Assembly (NCBI RefSeq): GCF_020618475.1 | Contig: NZ_CP085338.1 | Coordinates: 279,416 to 343,415, forward strand | Source: Haladaptatus halobius | GTDB lineage: Archaea > Halobacteriota > Halobacteria > Halobacteriales > Haladaptataceae | Reading direction: 5' to 3' | Length of the DNA: 64,000 nt | Part shown: piece after piece, positions 53,845 to 64,000 of the stretch | Layout of the letters: every line of letters starts with the position of its first letter | Position numbering within the stretch: the first letter of the stretch is position 1 | Position numbers and translations under genes: made by a program | Notes under the pieces: model-generated | Told to the model about the DNA's origin: nothing | Database searches by the model: none | What the model saw: only the letters and a program-made list of their open reading frames with translations

Positions 53845-54477
53845 ATGTTGGATGCGACAGAAGAACCGATTGCCCAAACTCGTGTCCTGAATGGTGTGGC
53901 TGTCCCTGGGACTGATTTTGCGGAAGAGCGTGACCTCCATCCAGATCATGAGAAAACAGTCGTGGCAGCACTCCGTCGGCGCGTTCGCCGGGGAGACAAG
54001 GTTGTTGTCGTCGGTGGGGGCTGGGGTACGAGTACGGTCGTAGCGGCGCGGATGACACACTTTGAGGGCGACGTGACGACATACGAGCCGAGCTCACAAT
54101 TGCTCAAAATACTCCGGCGCACGGTCAAAGCCAATCGCGTTGACGAACTCGTCAGGGTTGAGCATGCTGCGATTGGGTCGGTCTCCGACTCCAGCAAACG
54201 GATTTTCGGGCAAGACGATGGTGATCTGTATCCACCGGAGGAAATCCCCGAATGTGACGTCCTCGATGTGGACTGTGAAGGAGCCGAGTTAGAGATACTC
54301 CGTGGACTTGAATTCAGACCACGACTCCTCACTGTCGAAGCGCACCCTCATCTGGGCTGTCCACACGATGAAATTGAAGCCCAACTCGCTCAACTGGAGT
54401 ATACTATCGTGGATAAGGCACCCATCAGATCCGAGAGTGACATCGTCCAGTACGTTGCACAACAAGAACCGCCATAA
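53845..54477 (+). CDS. FkbM-family SAM-dependent methyltransferase
   Basis: 210 aa. SAM-binding strand GDKVVVVGGGWGTSTVVAAR, acidic loop VTTYEPSSQLLKILRRTVKA, VEHAAIGSVS, and the FkbM hallmark CDVLDVDCEGAELEILRGL followed by RPRLLTVEAHPHLGC. The family O-methylates sugars and lipids; the acceptor is unknown. ATG at 53845. Confidence 0.8.
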   Translation: MLDATEEPIAQTRVLNGVAVPGTDFAEERDLHPDHEKTVVAALRRRVRRGDKVVVVGGGWGTSTVVAARMTHFEGDVTTYEPSSQLLKILRRTVKANRVDELVRVEHAAIGSVSDSSKRIFGQDDGDLYPPEEIPECDVLDVDCEGAELEILRGLEFRPRLLTVEAHPHLGCPHDEIEAQLAQLEYTIVDKAPIRSESDIVQYVAQQEPP

Positions 54478-54633
54478 CAACAAAAACAATACCGGAAGCG
54501 ATCCAACACTTTCACTTATACTCGTCCTCAGGTTGAAGATGGCTCCTCGTCAAACCATAATCATTCATGAGACTCACCGAAAGAGATGTAGATTCACTAT
54601 GAATTTGAGCTTGAACACCATCGAGGTGTCTTC

Positions 54634-55254
54634 ATGACTGAGCCCTCCGAGGAAGACTTGCTCGAACTCCTTGATGAGCTTCGGATCATGGCGCAAGTGG
54701 GACTCGAGTACGCAGACGATCCCTACGATAAACAGCGCTATGAACGGATTCTTGATCTAGTGAGTAGCTGGTACGGTCGATCAGTCGAGTTACCACCTGC
54801 CGAGGTGCGAGATCGGTTTGCTGCTGAGGTGGGCCGTGTCACGCCGAAACTAAGCGCCGATGCAGCTATCTTTAATGATGCCGGGGAAATTCTGCTGCAA
54901 CTCCGTGCTGATGATACGACGTGGTGCTTACCAGGTGGCTATACTGAGCCAAATGAATCGCCTGAAGAGACTGCTGTGCGGGAGACGCGCGAAGAGAGTG
55001 GCCTGATCGTTGAACCACGTGACCTTGCTGGAATCTATACCCGCAAACCGGGAGAGTATGGCCCTCATTGCTTGGTCATCCACGTGTATCTCTGTCGGGT
55101 GATTGACGGTGAACTCCAAGTCTCTCACGAAGGGAAAGATCTGCGCTATTGGACTCTTGATGCGGTGCCCGAGTGGCATAAGAATCATGAGCAGATTGCA
55201 CGTGACGCTGTAGAACTCTGGCAACACCAAGAGATGGAACAAACGAATTCATGA
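54634..55254 (+). CDS. NUDIX hydrolase with N-terminal NUDIX-associated domain
   Basis: 206 aa. The helical N-terminal domain (ELLDELRIMAQVGLEYADDP, YDKQRYERILDL) is of the kind seen in ADP-ribose/nucleoside-diphosphate-X hydrolases. The NUDIX box GGYTEPNESPEETAVRETRE-ESG fits G-x5-E-x7-R-E-U-x-E-E-x-G with all metal-binding Glu. It hydrolyses a nucleoside diphosphate derivative in the cytoplasm. It overlaps by 4 bases (ATGA) the methyltransferase gene that follows, implying a common transcript. Confidence 0.9.
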   Translation: MTEPSEEDLLELLDELRIMAQVGLEYADDPYDKQRYERILDLVSSWYGRSVELPPAEVRDRFAAEVGRVTPKLSADAAIFNDAGEILLQLRADDTTWCLPGGYTEPNESPEETAVRETREESGLIVEPRDLAGIYTRKPGEYGPHCLVIHVYLCRVIDGELQVSHEGKDLRYWTLDAVPEWHKNHEQIARDAVELWQHQEMEQTNS

Positions 55255-55856
55255 CTGACCCAGAGACGATCGGAACGTATCAGAGCGTCGTTGAGCAGTA
55301 TGAACAGCGCAATGCCGATCGATCAGCTATCGAAGGACTTGTTGAGCGCTTTCTCTGTGCGGTCGAACAAAGAACAAATGGGACTCCAGCTCGTCTATTG
55401 GATATCGGCTGTGGCCCAGGATGGGAGATAGCAACCTTTCGAGAACATGGCCATGATGTCCTTGGAATCGACTTGACTCACGAATTTCTACCCATGGCAC
55501 GCCAGCGAGCACCGCAAGCGTCATTCACACAAATGGATATGCGTACCCTTGGGGTGGCCGCTGGCGTGTTCGATGGAGTCTGGGCGTGTGCGTCGCTTCT
55601 GCACGTACCACGGAAGGAGGCTGGTCCAACACTTGCAGAGTTCCATCGAGCATTGCACTCGGAAGGAATCCTGCACCTGTCTGTAAAGTACGGTAAGGGG
55701 ACGGCTGATGGAGAGGTCTATGAAGATGATACTCGTCACTTTGTCCTCTATCACCCGGACGAACTCGAAACGATCGTTGAAGAAGCTGGATTTACAATCA
55801 CGTCACTCGAGACGGATGCAACCGATACCTGGATCCAGGTGGCTGCACGAGCGTGA
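55251..55856 (+). CDS. Class I SAM-dependent methyltransferase
   Basis: 201 aa. Motif I ARLLDIGCGPGWEIATFREH, motif II VLGIDLTHEFLPMARQRAP, post-motif ASFTQMDMRTLGVAAGVFDG-VWACASLLHVPRKEA, and GILHLSVKYGKGTADGEVYE. Small-molecule methyltransferase of the UbiE/SmtA kind; substrate unknown. Translationally coupled to the NUDIX gene. Confidence 0.85.
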   Translation: MTDPETIGTYQSVVEQYEQRNADRSAIEGLVERFLCAVEQRTNGTPARLLDIGCGPGWEIATFREHGHDVLGIDLTHEFLPMARQRAPQASFTQMDMRTLGVAAGVFDGVWACASLLHVPRKEAGPTLAEFHRALHSEGILHLSVKYGKGTADGEVYEDDTRHFVLYHPDELETIVEEAGFTITSLETDATDTWIQVAARA

Positions 55857-55928
55857 ATCAACGAGAGAAGTCCGTGAACAGATTCTCGGATACAAAAAAC
55901 ATATTGTGGGCCTATTTTCACTACCAGT

Positions 55929-56474
55929 ATGCCAGGGGCACGCATTACGGGTGGCGAACGAGTCACGCTCCGAACCGTTGAACAAGAGGATATTTCGTTC
56001 CTTCAACGGGCAAGCGCGAACCCAGAGATTCGCTATCCACTTGGTACCCCACTCAGAAACCAAGGGGAGATCGAAGAATCCTACGAAAACGGGGATAGCG
56101 ACCGATTTCTTGTCTGTCGTGATGAAGACTCCGCGGGCCCAGCCCAGGTCACTGCGGATGACGTGACCCAGCTTGGGGTAGTAAATGTAATGGACGTCGA
56201 CTGGAAATGGCCAGAACTTGGCTACTGGCTCGTGCCAGAGTTCCATGGCGACGGGTACGGGAAGGAAGCCGTCTCGCTTGTTCTCGACTAGGTGTTCCGG
56301 GAGTACGACACTCCCGCTGTGGGTGCGCAAGCGTTCAAGTTCAACGACGCTTCCCGGGGCCTGCTGGAGTCGCTCGGGTTCGCCGAGGCGGGCCGCCGCA
56401 AGTACATGTTCGTCGATGGCGAGCATCGTGACATGGTGCAATACGGGCTTCTCCGTGGAGAGTGGCGCGAATAA
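55929..56474 (+). pseudogene. GNAT acetyltransferase gene with one in-frame TAG
   Basis: The frame reads MPGARITGGERVTLRTVEQE, ISFLQRASANPEIRYPLGTP and the acetyl-CoA region LGYWLVPEFHGDGYGKEAVS-LVLD, then TAG (56289-56291). It continues in the same phase with FREYDTPAVGAQAFKFNDAS-RGLLESLGFAEAGRRKYMF. TAG stands where family members have Tyr (LVLDYVFREY). The gene is otherwise complete at about 180 codons. Either inactivated very recently or read through. Confidence 0.8.
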
Positions 56475-56494
56475 AGATGAATATTGGATGCCGT

Positions 56495-56881
56495 CTACAA
56501 GTCCCGGACGAGCACGACGTCGTCGACTTCTTCTCCGGCGAGTTCAACCATCCGTTCTTCATGGACGTCGAAGCCGTGTTTGTCATAGAACGATCTCCCC
56601 ACATCATTATCAGCCAGCACGGCAAGCCAGACAGATTCGTGGCCAGTCGCCCGTAAGCTGTCGAACAACCGATTCAAGAGGCCAGTCCCCACTCCCTCCC
56701 CCCAATACTCTGGAAGGACGTAAATTCTCCCGACGACCGCATCAGCAGGATCATCGTCACTCGATCCGCCTTGTGCGAATCCAACAGCCTGCTCATCATC
56801 GACGGCAAGGAACATCGAGCCGTCGTCCCGACCAAGGGATTCCACAAGTGATTCACGGTCGTACCACATGTCGAGGATGAC
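56495..56881 (-). pseudogene. GNAT acetyltransferase, 3' part of a gene split by a TnpB element
   Basis: From Val (GTC 56881) the frame gives VILDMWYDRESLVESLGRDD, FLAVDDEQAVGFAQGGSSDD, the acetyl-CoA site GRIYVLPEYWGEGVGTGLLN, then SVWLAVLADNDVGRSFYDKH and GFDVHEERMVEL. The N-terminal 36 codons are on the other side of the element at 58495-58602. The open frame runs upstream into the element's left end, so a chimeric protein might still be made. Confidence 0.85.
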
Positions 56882-56956
56882 ATATAATCGAGCGCATGCC
56901 CCCGCCTTCAGGCGGGGGTCAAGCGACCACAGAACTCCACAATCCATTGACGACAC

Positions 56957-57094
56957 TCAGTCTGGGGTCTGTTCCAGCACACGCTTCTCACCTTCGAGGA
57001 GTAATCCCTTCCACGTCAGACCACGATGCTTCTTCAGTTACTTCAACCGCTCGTACTGTTCATCGTCGTCAAACTCGATTCGGATAGCGACCAT
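56957..57094 (-). pseudogene. Small DNA-binding (RHH-like) gene of the element with a premature TAA
   Basis: From the ATG at 57094: MVAIRIEFDDDEQYERLK, TAA (57039-57041), then in the same phase LKKHRGLTWKGLLLEGEKRV and a stop at 56957. The beta-strand/two-helix layout with GLTWKGLLLEG is typical of the small protein encoded divergently from tnpB in this element type. The TAA sits at a position that is normally a sense codon. Probably inactive. Confidence 0.65.
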
Positions 57095-57148
57095 GCTATA
57101 TCACATGAACGGCACATTTATGTGCCGTTCTGGTACAACCCGTAGTTG

Positions 57149-58408
<1,260 letters not shown>

Positions 58409-58494
58409 GAGAAAGTCGCTCACGTCGGGGGTGGCGCTACTGCCAGACCCCGAACGTGAGGATTCCGCGCTTTTAGGCGCGTGGAGGATGTCAA

Positions 58495-58602
58495 TTCGAC
58501 CGCCTCTTCCCCGATGATGTGATCATGCGCTTGATGCCACGATGTTCGAGCAATCCGTTGGATCGACTCGATATCCTCAGCTGTAGCCTCACGAACCTCC
58601 AT
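58495..58602 (-). pseudogene. GNAT acetyltransferase, 5' part (36 codons)
   Basis: ATG 58602: MEVREATAEDIESIQRIART then SWHQAHDHIIGEEAVE, the first strand and helices of a GNAT fold. The frame ends exactly at the TnpB element (58494) and continues at 56881 on the other side, reading VILDMWYDRESL. Together they make a normal GNAT of about 165 aa. Confidence 0.85.
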
Positions 58603-58705
58603 GCGAATGAATACCGGGATCAACTTCATGAATATTATGTTGGCATGAACGTTCTTCTGACCCCTCAGTCCATACGTTGATGGGTTTGTAACGCGTATCT
58701 GAACT

Positions 58706-59395
58706 ATGTGTGGGCGAACTGCGCTCTTTATCCAGCAGCAAGAACTCGAAGACCGCTTCGACGCACGGGTCGTCACTGATGGCGGGTACACACCGCGATA
58801 CAACATCGCTCCCGGAGAACCCTTAGAAGTCATCACAAATGAAGCAGTTGATGAGATCGACCAGTACCACTGGGGACTCATCCCTTTTTGGGCAGACGAG
58901 CCCGAAGAAGGAATCATCAACGCTCGCTCGGAAACGGCCAGCGAAAAACGAGTGTTCCAAGATGCGTGGGAATCCCGCCCGTGTCTCGTCCTGTCCTCAG
59001 GGTTCTACGAGTGGCAGAAACAGAACGGCGGACCAAAACAGCCGTATCGTGTATATCGCGAAGACACTCCAGCGTTCGCGATGGCCGGCCTCTGGGATGT
59101 TTGGAAAGGTGACGAGCACGCGATTCCGTGTGTGACGATCCTGACGACTGAACCCAGTGAGCTGATGAAGCCAATCCACGATCGCATGCCCGTTGTACTC
59201 GCACGTGATGACGAAGAACGGTGGCTCTCGGCTGGCCCAGACGAGCGCGAAGCGCTATGTCAACCGTATACGAAGGATGACTTGACCGCGTACGAGATCT
59301 CGACGCGAGTCAACAGTCCAAGTCACAACGATCCCACAGTCATTGAACCGCTGGAGCACGAACAATCCGGGCTCGGTGAGTTCACGTCAGAATGA
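58706..59395 (+). CDS. SOS response-associated peptidase family (SRAP/HMCES-like) protein
   Basis: 229 aa, usual length. The invariant Cys2 directly follows the initiator Met (MCGRTALF), then PRYNIAPGEP (Asn), YHWGLIPFWA, NARSETASEKRVFQDAW, CLVLSSGFYEW (Glu) and MKPIHDRMPVVL (His), the complete catalytic set. SRAP proteins crosslink through Cys2 to abasic sites in single-stranded DNA and shield them, with autopeptidase activity. ATG at 58706. Likely monocistronic. Confidence 0.9.
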   Translation: MCGRTALFIQQQELEDRFDARVVTDGGYTPRYNIAPGEPLEVITNEAVDEIDQYHWGLIPFWADEPEEGIINARSETASEKRVFQDAWESRPCLVLSSGFYEWQKQNGGPKQPYRVYREDTPAFAMAGLWDVWKGDEHAIPCVTILTTEPSELMKPIHDRMPVVLARDDEERWLSAGPDEREALCQPYTKDDLTAYEISTRVNSPSHNDPTVIEPLEHEQSGLGEFTSE

Positions 59396-59633
59396 CCTGT
59401 GATAGATATTTTATTTGGCAGACAGGATTTTTGTTTCCCAGTCGTGCTATTCTATAAAGATATTTTTACCCGGAAGTCATATACCCATATGCCAGGCATC
59501 GTGCTTGGCTCAACAGTAAACAAAGAAGAGTTTAGGATGGGTGTTTCCGTGGAGGGCTTCACCCATTCATGTTCTCGTGTAATTACCAAGGCGATGGTAA
59601 TGAGTACCTGACTCGATCGATTTTAGCTAAAAC

Positions 59634-59695
59634 GAGCCGCTAAGCCCCCTTCTTCAACGAGCGACCGAAGTGAGCGAGTAGATAGGGTAATTCAC
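59634..59695 (+). mobile_element. Fused left and right ends of a TnpB element
   Basis: GAGCCGCTAAGCCCCCTTCT then TCAACGAGCG is left-end sequence. It passes directly into GAGCGAGTAGATAGGGTAAT-TCAC, the right end. The whole interior is deleted, leaving about 60 bp. It may be an excision scar or a minimal non-autonomous form. Bases 59396-60044 show nothing else. Confidence 0.55.
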
Positions 59696-60044
59696 AGGAC
59701 CAACCTGTAACGCGTAATTTACCGTTGACTTTGTAGAGATACCCACAGAGTGACAATGTTTCAAGAAGATCTTCAGCAAGGAGTTACTCCATCTCATCCA
59801 TTTATACAATGATAGATCTGGCTAGAAATGAATGGCTCATCCGAACCAAAGTCTGAATAAAGATGCTCGAGCGCTTCTCTTTCCAATGATGTTAATGTCG
59901 TATAGTTAAGATTTCTAGATAGTATCATCTCTAGAGGTAACTTCGAAATTCAGCAAATTAATGATTTAGTTTGGAGAAGTTCCTTTCGATTTCTGTATCT
60001 CTATACAATTGAGTTATATATTCACTGTTCCGTAGCTCGCTAAA

Positions 60045-60851
60045 TTATGTATTTACTTGATCAATAAGATCCTCGGGATTTTGCAAATCATCTTCAGCTA
60101 AGAGCAGTCGAAGTCGAGGGCGACCGACCTGGATAGGTACCTTCTCTGTCTTGATTATATCACGATCCTCAAGTCGTGTTTTGGTTCGTGAAAATGTAGC
60201 TTTACTTGCAACCCCGGTATCCTCTCCCCACTTGCTAATATCGTAGAGCAACTCGTTGTTTTTTGCTCCAACTAACAACGCAATCGTTACTTCATCAAGC
60301 TCATCTTCCTCGCCAGGGACAGTGTCGACCGACTCAAGAACCGCCATAAAGTCATTTTCAACTTCATCCCCGAATTCTTCTCTCAGTGTTTCTTTCACAC
60401 GCGAAAGCGGTGGCGTTCGCAAATTGAAGTTACTGCTCGTCTCCCACTCGTCGATGAATGTCGTCCGCACATTTTCGACAAAATCATCATCTTCTGAGCT
60501 AAGCCCAGCCAATCTATCATCTAATGGTACTACCGTTATAACTTGATCATCGCTAATGAGCAACGAATTCCGAGAGATATCAGTGGTTGTGCGAAGCGCA
60601 AGCGTTTCTTCCTCGATTAAATCCGCAATCTGACTTGCAAGGATGAAATCATCAGCAGCAGTTTTCAATACCTCAGGAGATGCAAGCACCCGAATATCGG
60701 GAAGCTCGTCGTCAACGTCCGATACTGCAAGCACGAATTCCCGGAAAATTTCTGGCGCTGGGTTAATGAGAAGGATTGATTCAGTATCCTCAAGTACTGA
60801 CTGAATTGTTTTGTTGAATTCCTGGTCGAGCTCGGCAGCGTTTGAAGACAT
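60045..60851 (-). CDS. TbsP-like (DUF5821) transcriptional regulator
   Basis: 268 aa. The N-terminal part (FNKTIQSVLEDTESILLINP, VLASPEVLKTAADDF) forms an alpha/beta sensor-like domain. After residue about 175 comes a winged-helix domain (LDEVTIALLVGAKNNELLYD, ISKWGEDTGVASKATFSRTK, TRLEDRDIIKTEKVPIQVGR). This layout matches haloarchaeal TbsP, a DNA-binding protein reported to work with TrmB in control of glucose/gluconeogenesis genes; the assignment is from memory of the family. Here it precedes hexosamine-synthesis genes, so regulation of sugar metabolism is plausible. Minus strand, divergent from glmU. Confidence 0.65.
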   Translation of the reverse strand: MSSNAAELDQEFNKTIQSVLEDTESILLINPAPEIFREFVLAVSDVDDELPDIRVLASPEVLKTAADDFILASQIADLIEEETLALRTTTDISRNSLLISDDQVITVVPLDDRLAGLSSEDDDFVENVRTTFIDEWETSSNFNLRTPPLSRVKETLREEFGDEVENDFMAVLESVDTVPGEEDELDEVTIALLVGAKNNELLYDISKWGEDTGVASKATFSRTKTRLEDRDIIKTEKVPIQVGRPRLRLLLAEDDLQNPEDLIDQVNT

Positions 60852-61443
60852 ATACGTTTAGATGAGCACTGGTACCTTTGTTCTGTGTACCCTATTCATT
60901 GAAATAGAAGACTAATAACGAAGAAGGCCTGTATTAACGTGGCTAAAAACATCACTTACTTTGAGCTGGTTTTATCAAAATATTCCCACTAGTGACATTC
61001 CGATTTTAATCGCTCTTTAGACCGTTTTTACCCTCGAGAATGGAGTTAGTTGTCCTCACTGATGTTATTGATAACATTGTAGCAGATAGATCCTGATTCT
61101 AGGTTGTTTCGATTATCGATTTATTTTAACGGTATTCGCCAACCAAACGTAGTTTGCAGTCACAGCAGACAAGCGACTAAGCCTAGAGATAAATCAATTA
61201 AAAAATTCAACATAGGGTAGCATTTCCTAAGACAAAAGATTGGTGACTGATAGGAAAATCATGCGAGTTAAATTGCAATACTCTGGCAGGGGATTGGAGA
61301 AAGGTGACCGATACTGATCATTAAACGCAAACTATTTATCCAAAATTTACGACACATATCGGCCAATAATGTAGGAATATGGGGCATAGATGAGGAAAGA
61401 TCGATGAGAAGAATTAACCTGCCCCCTACCAGTGATTCCTTCT

Positions 61444-62619
61444 ATGAAAGCAGTCGTGCTTGCTGCCGGTAAAGGGTCGAGACTGAGACCTCTCACCAAT
61501 CGTCGGCCAAAACCAATGCTCCCAGTTGGGAATAAGCCACTGCTTGAATCTGTCGTTGAATCAGTCGCTAGGGCTGGGGTAGATGAAATTGTTCTCATCG
61601 TCGGCTATCACCGTGAACGGATTCAGAACCACTTTGGCAATGGTGATCGCTGGAATGTTGACATCTCGTACGCTGTCCAAGAAAAACAATTAGGCACTGG
61701 ACACGCGCTCTTGCAAGCTGAATCCCACATTGACTCGGATTTCATCGCGTTAAATGGTGATCGATATTTCGAGCCTACAGTTGTCGAAGATTTAATTGAC
61801 GAACGCCACCAAACAGGGAAGTCATGTCTCGCGGTGACACGTGTTGAAACGCCAAATCGGTTTGGTGTTGTCGAACTCGATGGGCAGACGGTTACGAATA
61901 TTGTCGAGAAGCCGTCTCCCGGATCAATGATGTCAGAACAGATTAACGCCGGTGTCTACGCATTTGGCCCAGATATCTTCTCGGCGATTCGGCAAACCGA
62001 CGGCCATGATGAACAGGCACTAACTACGACGTTACAGACCCGGTCAGAGATTCACCCAGTGCGGGCGATTCGGTACGATGGCTTCTGGGGCGATGTTTCC
62101 TATCCCTGGGATCTGCTTTGGCTCAATAGCTACATACTGGATCAGCACCGATCAACTTGCGAATCAGAGAGTCACCAGTCGGCGAACATCGCAGTCAGTG
62201 CCATCGTTCATGACGATGTTGTTCTCGAAAGGGGTGCAACAATACAACCCGGTGCGGCCGTGCTTCGCGGAACAGCAATCGGCAAAAACGCTACTGTTGG
62301 CGTGAATGCCGTGATTGAAGATGCTGTGATCTTTCCAGACGCGACAATCGGTGCTGGTGCAGTGGTCCGCGATTGCATCGTCGGGGCGAATGCCACCATC
62401 GGCCCAAATACTACCATTGAGGGGGGAAGCACCAATCTGATACTCGATGATAACATCCACCATGATGTAAATTTCGGTGGGATTGTCGGTGATAATGCTT
62501 ACCTTGGGGGAAATGTCGTCGTCACACCAGGCACAATCATCGGAGAAAGCGTGACAGCGGACAGTGGGACAGTTGTGAATGGTCAAATCGAAGATAATGC
62601 ACTCGTACAACGAGGATAA
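61444..62619 (+). CDS. glmU: Bifunctional GlmU-type sugar-1-phosphate nucleotidyltransferase/acetyltransferase
   Basis: 391 aa from the ATG at 61444 (an upstream in-frame ATG at 61432 adds four residues). The nucleotidyltransferase domain has VVLAAGKGSRLRPLTNRRPK (nucleotide site), VQEKQLGTGHALLQAE, FIALNGDRYF (metal Asp), NRFGVVELDG, IVEKP. From about residue 260 left-handed beta-helix hexapeptides follow (IGKNATVGVNAVIEDAVIFP and others) with NLILDDNIHHDVNFGG. It converts glucosamine-1-P to UDP-GlcNAc in the archaeal manner. It is 3 bases before glmS, so one operon. AT-rich promoter near 61325-61345. Confidence 0.85.
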   Translation: MKAVVLAAGKGSRLRPLTNRRPKPMLPVGNKPLLESVVESVARAGVDEIVLIVGYHRERIQNHFGNGDRWNVDISYAVQEKQLGTGHALLQAESHIDSDFIALNGDRYFEPTVVEDLIDERHQTGKSCLAVTRVETPNRFGVVELDGQTVTNIVEKPSPGSMMSEQINAGVYAFGPDIFSAIRQTDGHDEQALTTTLQTRSEIHPVRAIRYDGFWGDVSYPWDLLWLNSYILDQHRSTCESESHQSANIAVSAIVHDDVVLERGATIQPGAAVLRGTAIGKNATVGVNAVIEDAVIFPDATIGAGAVVRDCIVGANATIGPNTTIEGGSTNLILDDNIHHDVNFGGIVGDNAYLGGNVVVTPGTIIGESVTADSGTVVNGQIEDNALVQRG

Positions 62620-62622
62620 TTT

Positions 62623-64000
62623 ATGTGTGGAATAACAGGCTACATCGGAACTGGTGATTGTTCGACGATCGTTGCACAGAGTTTAAAGAACCTCGAGTAT
62701 CGTGGCTACGATTCCGCTGGCGTTGCATTACGTAATGGATCCCTAGAAGTCTATAAACAGAGTGGCACAATCGATGATCTTACCGTTCCCTCAATGCCGA
62801 GTGCCACATGTGGAATCGGGCATACACGTTGGAGTACCCACGGCGCTCCCACGGACGAAAATGCTCATCCACATACAGATTGTACGGGACAAGTGGCAGT
62901 CGTCCATAACGGTATCATCAACAACTATGAGATGTTCAAAAACGAGTTATGTGCCGATCATGAATTCACGAGCGAGACAGACACCGAGGTAATCGCTCAC
63001 CTTATTGAGAATGCGCTTGCAGACACCAATGATCTCCGCGAAGCTGTCGAACAGGTCGTTTCGATGCTCAAGGGAAGTTTTGCATTTGCGGTCACAGCCG
63101 TCGGCCATGACGGGATTGTCGCCGCCCGCCAAGATAGCCCACTTGTAATCGGCCATAGTGAAGATGCCACCTTCCTCGGAAGTGACGTCACGGCGTTCGT
63201 TGAGCATACTCGAACGGTCACCTTCCTCGAAGATGGTGACATCGCGCACCTTCTGGAGGGCGATGTAACGATTGTAAACGGTGATAAGCTGGTCGACCGT
63301 GAACGCCAAACCATCGAGTGGGATGCAGACGCTGCCGAGAAAGGTGGCTATGAACACTATATGCGCAAGGAAATTCACGAACAGCCACGGGCAGTCCGCC
63401 AAGCCCTCTCTGGCCGGGTTGACGAACTCGCTGGGACAGTCGATCTTGATCTCTCATTATCACAGGAGTATTGTAACTCCTTGGACGAAATCCAAATCAT
63501 TGCCTGTGGAACATCGTACTATGCAGGTCTGTACGCCGCCGAACTGTTAGAACAGTACGCAGATGTGCGTGTCTCCGTCCATATCGCAAGTGAATATGAG
63601 TTCCGCGGGGACCGTGACCCATGGCGAACACTCGTGGTTGCAGTGACTCAGAGTGGGGAAACTGCTGATACGCTACGCGCACTTCGCAAAGCTGCGGGCG
63701 CCGGCACACGAACACTCGCAGTGACGAATACAGTTGGGTCAACGATAGCCCGTGAAGTCGACGATACGGTTTATATTCGGTCTGGTCCAGAGATCGGTGT
63801 TGCCGCGACCAAGACGTTTGCCTCGCAAATAACGACGCTCACATTGGTGACTATCTATCTGGGTCGGCAGCGGAACGCGCTTTCCTCGACTGAAGCATCA
63901 AATATATTAGAAAAATTGACGGCTGTTCCAAGTGCAATTCAACAAGTACTCGATACTGAATCCACAGTGCGCCGAATAGCAGAGGAGTTTGCTGACGGTG
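62623..64000 (+). CDS. glmS: Glutamine-fructose-6-phosphate transaminase (isomerizing), 5' part
   Basis: ATG 62623; 459 codons are inside the window and the gene continues past its end. The N-terminal glutaminase domain has the nucleophile Cys2 (MCGITGYIG), LEYRGYDSAGVAL, HTRWSTHGAPTDENAHPH, VVHNGIINNYE. The isomerase domain shows EIHEQPRAVRQALSGRV, IACGTSYYAGLYAAELLEQY, SQSGETADTLRALR, GSTIAREVDDT and GVAATKTFASQITTL. It makes glucosamine-6-P from fructose-6-P and glutamine, feeding the glmU product into UDP-GlcNAc for glycoproteins. The end of the SIS domain lies outside the window. Confidence 0.95.
   Translation, partial: MCGITGYIGTGDCSTIVAQSLKNLEYRGYDSAGVALRNGSLEVYKQSGTIDDLTVPSMPSATCGIGHTRWSTHGAPTDENAHPHTDCTGQVAVVHNGIINNYEMFKNELCADHEFTSETDTEVIAHLIENALADTNDLREAVEQVVSMLKGSFAFAVTAVGHDGIVAARQDSPLVIGHSEDATFLGSDVTAFVEHTRTVTFLEDGDIAHLLEGDVTIVNGDKLVDRERQTIEWDADAAEKGGYEHYMRKEIHEQPRAVRQALSGRVDELAGTVDLDLSLSQEYCNSLDEIQIIACGTSYYAGLYAAELLEQYADVRVSVHIASEYEFRGDRDPWRTLVVAVTQSGETADTLRALRKAAGAGTRTLAVTNTVGSTIAREVDDTVYIRSGPEIGVAATKTFASQITTLTLVTIYLGRQRNALSSTEASNILEKLTAVPSAIQQVLDTESTVRRIAEEFADG

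Overview
This window comes from a haloarchaeon (class Halobacteria). The evidence is the acidic proteins, twin-arginine (Tat) signals on most exported proteins, bat-type HTH regulators, a TbsP-like regulator, TATA-box promoters, and many IS200/IS605 (IS1341-type) TnpB elements with typical haloarchaeal hairpin ends. Base composition is only moderately GC-rich for the group. The species cannot be fixed from sequence alone. Dense insertion elements, broken genes and long AT-rich gaps mark most of the window as accessory or decaying DNA, with a housekeeping-like block at the right end.

Layout. 0-1.3 kb: nested TnpB-element remnants and two short coding pieces. 1.3-8.3 kb: a catabolic-looking group with a cupin/zinc protein, a dihydrodipicolinate-synthase-type fragment, RidA, creatininase, a large unassigned protein, an enolase-superfamily enzyme and a sulfatase. 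8.9-13.2 kb: MscS channel, LEA/WHy-type secreted protein and membrane proteins. 14.2-24.3 kb: an envelope region in which a Tat-exported succinylglutamate-desuccinylase/aspartoacylase-like enzyme stands convergent to a Tat-exported DsbA-like thioredoxin protein. This pair occurs twice, with a CxxC membrane protein beside the first pair and a carbamoyltransferase between the pairs. 25.2-26.5 kb: a small membrane protein and a DUF4350 protein. 26.5-31.1 kb: a gene-poor, plasmid- or virus-like patch of tiny ORFs (zinc ribbons, HTH, small membrane proteins), inverted repeats and MITE-like elements. 31.7-39.5 kb: an exported protein, a broken bat-type regulator, a TMEM175-like channel, and a divergent regulator/ABC-exporter locus whose promoter, palindromic operator and leader codons are duplicated in front of a DUF6069-SDR-DoxX operon. 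40-43.5 kb: a broken cupin, a TnpB remnant, a YihY protein and an IS5-family element that appears to carry an O-methyltransferase gene. 44-51.5 kb: a decaying region (cation antiporter with three in-frame stops, UspA remnant, site-2 protease broken twice, beta-helix protein split by a stop) with one intact formate/nitrite-type transporter. 51.7-59.4 kb: PadR regulator, GNATs, FkbM methyltransferase, NUDIX plus methyltransferase pair, a GNAT split exactly by a TnpB element, and a SRAP protein. 60-64 kb: TbsP-like regulator, a GlmU-type enzyme, and GlmS running off the window end (UDP-GlcNAc precursor synthesis).

The main themes are: (i) two families of TnpB-only elements at all stages of decay, including about 370-400-bp derivatives that keep both ends and a structured 3' part resembling an omega-RNA scaffold but have no tnpB; (ii) an IS5-type element with perfect 8-bp target duplications enclosing a methyltransferase passenger gene; (iii) a duplicated extracytoplasmic hydrolase plus thiol-oxidoreductase module; (iv) promoter/leader capture by segmental duplication. 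All function calls rest on reading motifs by eye; no database search was possible.
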